6,472 nt of DNA from Candidatus Dormiibacterota bacterium. GTDB taxonomy: Bacteria > Chloroflexota > Dormibacteria > Aeolococcales > Aeolococcaceae. Both the position numbers and the translations under genes were made by a program. The stretch is taken from the NCBI GenBank assembly GCA_955651875.1, contig CATPAP010000073.1:1-6472 (forward strand), written 5' to 3'. Below the pieces are notes generated by a model. The model ran no database searches, was not told the DNA's origin, and saw only the letters and a list, made by a program, of their open reading frames with translations. This document shows, one piece after another, positions 6,282 through 6,472 of the stretch (within the stretch, counting starts at the first letter, position 1; every line of letters starts with the position of its first letter).

Positions 6282-6287
6282 ACGGTA
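6282..6287 (-). promoter_or_regulatory. Weak possible -10 box of the membrane-protein gene
   Basis: TACCGT on the minus strand, six bases before the ATG at 6275, fits TANNNT. On its own it is weak. It is listed because three other genes here show the same arrangement. Confidence 0.25.
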
Positions 6288-6351
6288 CGCGGTCCGACGC
6301 GCCCCGGCCACGGTTGCCCGCCGCTCTTTTAGCGCTCGCCGAGCGGGTCTG

Positions 6352-6378
6352 CTAGCACTCCGACACCGAGAGTGCTAA
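6352..6378 (+). promoter_or_regulatory. CIRCE element, HrcA-repressor operator of groEL
   Basis: CTAGCACTC, nine bases (CGACACCGA), then GAGTGCTAA. This matches the CIRCE consensus TTAGCACTC-N9-GAGTGCTAA at 17 of 18 arm positions; only the outermost left base differs. The spacer length is exact. HrcA binds CIRCE at normal temperature and releases it when GroEL is titrated by unfolded protein. The element lies 71 bases before the groEL ATG. Confidence 0.95.
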
Positions 6379-6381
6379 TAT
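6376..6381 (+). promoter_or_regulatory. Probable groEL -10 box overlapping CIRCE
   Basis: TAATAT begins inside the right CIRCE arm. The left arm supplies CTAGCA (6352-6357) as a degenerate -35 with an 18-base spacer. Transcription would start near 6388, giving a leader of about 60 bases, and HrcA bound to CIRCE would cover the core promoter. A more distant upstream promoter cannot be excluded. Confidence 0.5.
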
Positions 6382-6438
6382 TGTGCCTCCAACCGAACAG
6401 GTTCTCAATGTGCTTTGAACCCGCCTGCTGGGGGTGGG

Positions 6439-6444
6439 AGGAGG
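6439..6444 (+). promoter_or_regulatory. Strong ribosome binding site of groEL
   Basis: AGGAGG, within GGGAGGAGGT, ends five bases before the ATG at 6450. It is the strongest such site in the window, as expected for a very highly expressed chaperonin. Confidence 0.85.
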
Positions 6445-6449
6445 TATCG

Positions 6450-6472
6450 ATGGCCAAGCAACTGCTCTTCGA
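6450..6472 (+). CDS. groEL: Chaperonin GroEL (60 kDa), first seven codons only
   Basis: ATG at 6450 opens MAKQLLF, then the window ends. GroEL proteins commonly begin MAK followed by a short hydrophobic strand and an acidic residue, and the next two bases (GA) fit Asp or Glu. The assignment rests mainly on the upstream CIRCE element, which controls groE and dnaK operons, plus the strong ribosome binding site. The product would form the double-ring cage that refolds proteins with GroES and ATP. No groES lies directly upstream, so this looks like a stand-alone groEL copy, an arrangement well known in actinobacteria. A dnaK or hrcA operon would start with different residues. Confidence 0.85.

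Noticed and set aside
6395..6421. GAAC-N2-GTTC and GGTTC...GAACC repeats in the groEL leader, considered as an SOS box or HAIR element
   Set aside because: LexA sites of this type need GAAC-N4-GTTC, while here the spacing is two. It does not match the HspR HAIR motif, and the 5-bp stem with a 12-base loop is too weak to call.

Overview
This is a GC-rich, densely coding bacterial window. It holds a complete high-affinity metal (very probably zinc) uptake operon with its divergent Fur-family regulator, followed by three genes of mostly unrelated function and the first codons of a heat-shock chaperonin gene. GC-rich codons, a Zur-type regulator resembling actinobacterial ones, a DUF2342/Zincin_2 metallopeptidase and several apparently leaderless genes point to an actinobacterium or a related high-GC Terrabacteria lineage (for example Dormibacteria or Chloroflexota). 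The window alone does not settle the lineage.

Layout. Minus strand, 3231 down to 1: znuA-like lipoprotein, znuC-like ATPase and znuB-like permease, with start and stop codons overlapping at both junctions. After a 62-base gap comes an ECF-type RNA polymerase sigma factor that runs off the left edge. Plus strand, 3322-3729: zur, divergent from znuA. A 15-bp perfect inverted repeat (3283-3297) lies in the 90-base gap between them and is the natural Zur operator. Zur ends 8 bases from the convergent stop of the next minus-strand group. Minus strand, 6275 down to 3738: a small unrecognised membrane protein, an HSDL2-like short-chain dehydrogenase/reductase and a zinc-dependent metallopeptidase, separated by 29 and 22 bases. 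Plus strand, right edge: a near-perfect CIRCE element (HrcA operator), a promoter-like -10 box, a strong ribosome binding site and the first seven codons of groEL. No groES lies directly upstream.

How the genes fit together. When zinc is scarce, Zur should release the shared operator. ZnuA would then capture metal outside the membrane, ZnuB carry it across and ZnuC power the step. The metallopeptidase is a presumed zinc enzyme, but nothing seen here puts it under Zur control. The groEL end is a separate HrcA/CIRCE heat-shock unit.

No stretch longer than 300 bases lacks a gene. I saw no tRNA, rRNA, CRISPR array, insertion sequence or integrase. I do not see a wholly new system. The observations most worth checking are the Zur-like palindrome, the recurring TANNNT box 6-8 bases before the start codon of four genes, and the ECF sigma gene trailing the zinc operon.
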